Below are positions 6,457 to 7,027 of a stretch of DNA of 7,027 nucleotides, piece by piece; the first letter of the stretch is position 1, and each line of letters starts with the position of its first letter. The position numbers and the translations under genes were made by a program. The notes beneath the pieces are model-generated. The model was given only the letters and a program-made list of their open reading frames with translations, searched no databases and was not told the DNA's origin. Location of the stretch: assembly GCA_021813065.1 (NCBI GenBank), contig JAKALZ010000097.1, positions 1 through 7,027 of the forward strand, in the 5' to 3' direction. This DNA is from a bacterium (GTDB lineage Bacteria > Spirochaetota > Spirochaetia > Treponematales > Rectinemataceae).

Positions 6457-6485
6457 ATTATAAGCAAAGAATCAAGATTGCGCAA
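6457..6485 (-). promoter_or_regulatory. Sigma-70-type promoter for tuf
   Basis: On the minus strand there is a perfect -10 element TATAAT (6462-6457), a 17-nt spacer, and TTGCGC (6485-6480; the TTG part matches the -35 consensus). The region just upstream, 6492-6530, is strongly AT-rich and could act as an UP element. The expected start is near 6451. tuf could then be transcribed separately from, or in addition to, read-through from the EF-G gene, since no clear terminator separates them. Confidence 0.7.
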
Positions 6486-6576
6486 TAGCCCAAAGATGTA
6501 TATGCATCTTTTTCTTTTCTTAAGCAATATATGCTACTGATAGGCACGAACGCGAATGCTTCCTTTTTTTTTAGGC

Positions 6577-7027
6577 TCAATAATCGAGCTCATTTCCAAA
6601 TCGATCAAATTTAGCCTGGTAAATGCCGCGTCCTTCGGTAATGGACCTCAGCGAAGTCGCGTACCCGAATAATTTTTCCATTGGGGCATAGGCGACGATG
6701 GTCTTCATCCCTCCCGCGTCTTCCGCTGATTCGATCCGCGCGCCGTGAGCCTGCAGCGATGCAAGGGCAGGACCGAACCAAGCGTCTGGCACTTCGACGG
6801 CAATCTGCACGATGGGGACGAGGATCAGACTCCCCGCTGCCTCAATCGCTCGGCGAAAGGCCGCTGATGCTCCCGCCTCGACCGCTGTTTCCGCGCGCTT
6901 ATCCGAACCTGCGGGCTGCGCGAATGCCTCCACAACCGACTTTACTCCCCGTAGAGGCCAGCCGGCTGTCGGACCAACCGCCATGGCCGTCTCCATTGCC
7001 TGATGGATGGCCGCTTCGTAGATAGAC
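6577..7027 (-). CDS. Elongation factor G family GTPase, C-terminal fragment (cut by window edge)
   Basis: The visible 149 residues cover the end of domain IV and all of domain V of an EF-G-type factor. Such factors translocate tRNA-mRNA, or recycle ribosomes, using GTP. Recognisable blocks are AVGPTAGWPL (canonical AGPLAGYPV), the helix ending ASAAFRRAI, LVPIVQIAVEVP (canonical LEPIMKVEVETP) and KLFGYATSLRSITEGRG (canonical MFGYATQLRSLTKGR). The product ends with FDRFGNELDY, shorter than the usual C-terminus. Two hallmark motifs are missing: GSYHxVDSSE, which holds His583 of E. coli, and GDLxxRRG, here ASLQAHG. The place next to tuf fits fusA of the str operon, but the divergence also fits an EF-G2-like paralogue. 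I therefore give no symbol. The N-terminal GTPase part lies outside the window. Confidence 0.85.
   Translation of the reverse strand, partial: SIYEAAIHQAMETAMAVGPTAGWPLRGVKSVVEAFAQPAGSDKRAETAVEAGASAAFRRAIEAAGSLILVPIVQIAVEVPDAWFGPALASLQAHGARIESAEDAGGMKTIVAYAPMEKLFGYATSLRSITEGRGIYQAKFDRFGNELDY

Noticed and set aside
6492..6520. Plus-strand terminator: AAAGATG / CATCTTT stem followed by a T-rich run
   Set aside because: No plus-strand gene leads into it, the stem is AT-rich and weak, and its location just upstream of the tuf -35 fits an AT-rich promoter element better.
1..7027. Any mobile element, CRISPR, tRNA, defence or biosynthetic system
   Set aside because: Every base is accounted for by colinear translation genes and short spacers. 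I saw no inverted terminal repeats, repeat-spacer pattern, cloverleaf or foreign-looking gene.

Overview
The window is an almost gap-free run of translation genes, all read on the minus strand. In transcription order (high to low coordinates) they are the 3' end of an EF-G gene, tuf (EF-Tu), then rpsJ-rplC-rplD-rplW-rplB-rpsS-rplV-rpsC-rplP and the 5' part of rpmC. This is the classical junction of the str operon (fusA-tuf) with the S10 operon. I see no mobile element, CRISPR array, tRNA, rRNA or accessory cassette. No gene-free stretch exceeds 300 bases; the longest are fusA-tuf (about 250 nt) and tuf-rpsJ (226 nt).

The protein sequences suggest a spirochaete of moderate GC content, on the Treponema/Spirochaeta side. 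The wording of EF-Tu ([23 protein letters not shown]), L22 ([21 protein letters not shown]), L3 (HGSKFHREPGSTG) and L4 (MEGKV, VFGLPIN, RLRAHDLFYARKVIM) resembles Treponema homologues as I remember them. This is recalled similarity, not an alignment.

Layout: 7027-6577, EF-G C-terminus (partial); 6576-6327, spacer with a strong tuf promoter and a structured leader; 6326-5136, tuf; 5135-4910, spacer with a second good sigma-70-type promoter immediately upstream of a terminator-like hairpin, then a leader with two more hairpins; 4909-4604, rpsJ; 4603-4525, spacer with a large hairpin; 4524-1, rplC to rpmC with gaps of 1-20 nt and Shine-Dalgarno sites often lying inside the preceding gene, as expected for a translationally coupled operon. 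rpsS and rpsC start with GTG.

The gene products work together. EF-Tu delivers aminoacyl-tRNA and EF-G-type GTPases drive translocation or recycling. The ribosomal proteins build the peptidyl-transferase neighbourhood (L2, L3, L4, L16), the exit tunnel (L4, L22, L23, L29), the 30S head (S3, S10, S19) and the mRNA entry channel (S3).

Most of this is ordinary core genome and I find no new system. The points that merit a second look are: the EF-G fragment lacks the GSYH and RRG signatures of canonical EF-G although it sits next to tuf; the promoter/hairpin arrangement between tuf and rpsJ; the hairpin before rplC; the long Arg/Glu tail of S3; and a few substitutions at normally conserved ribosomal-protein positions.
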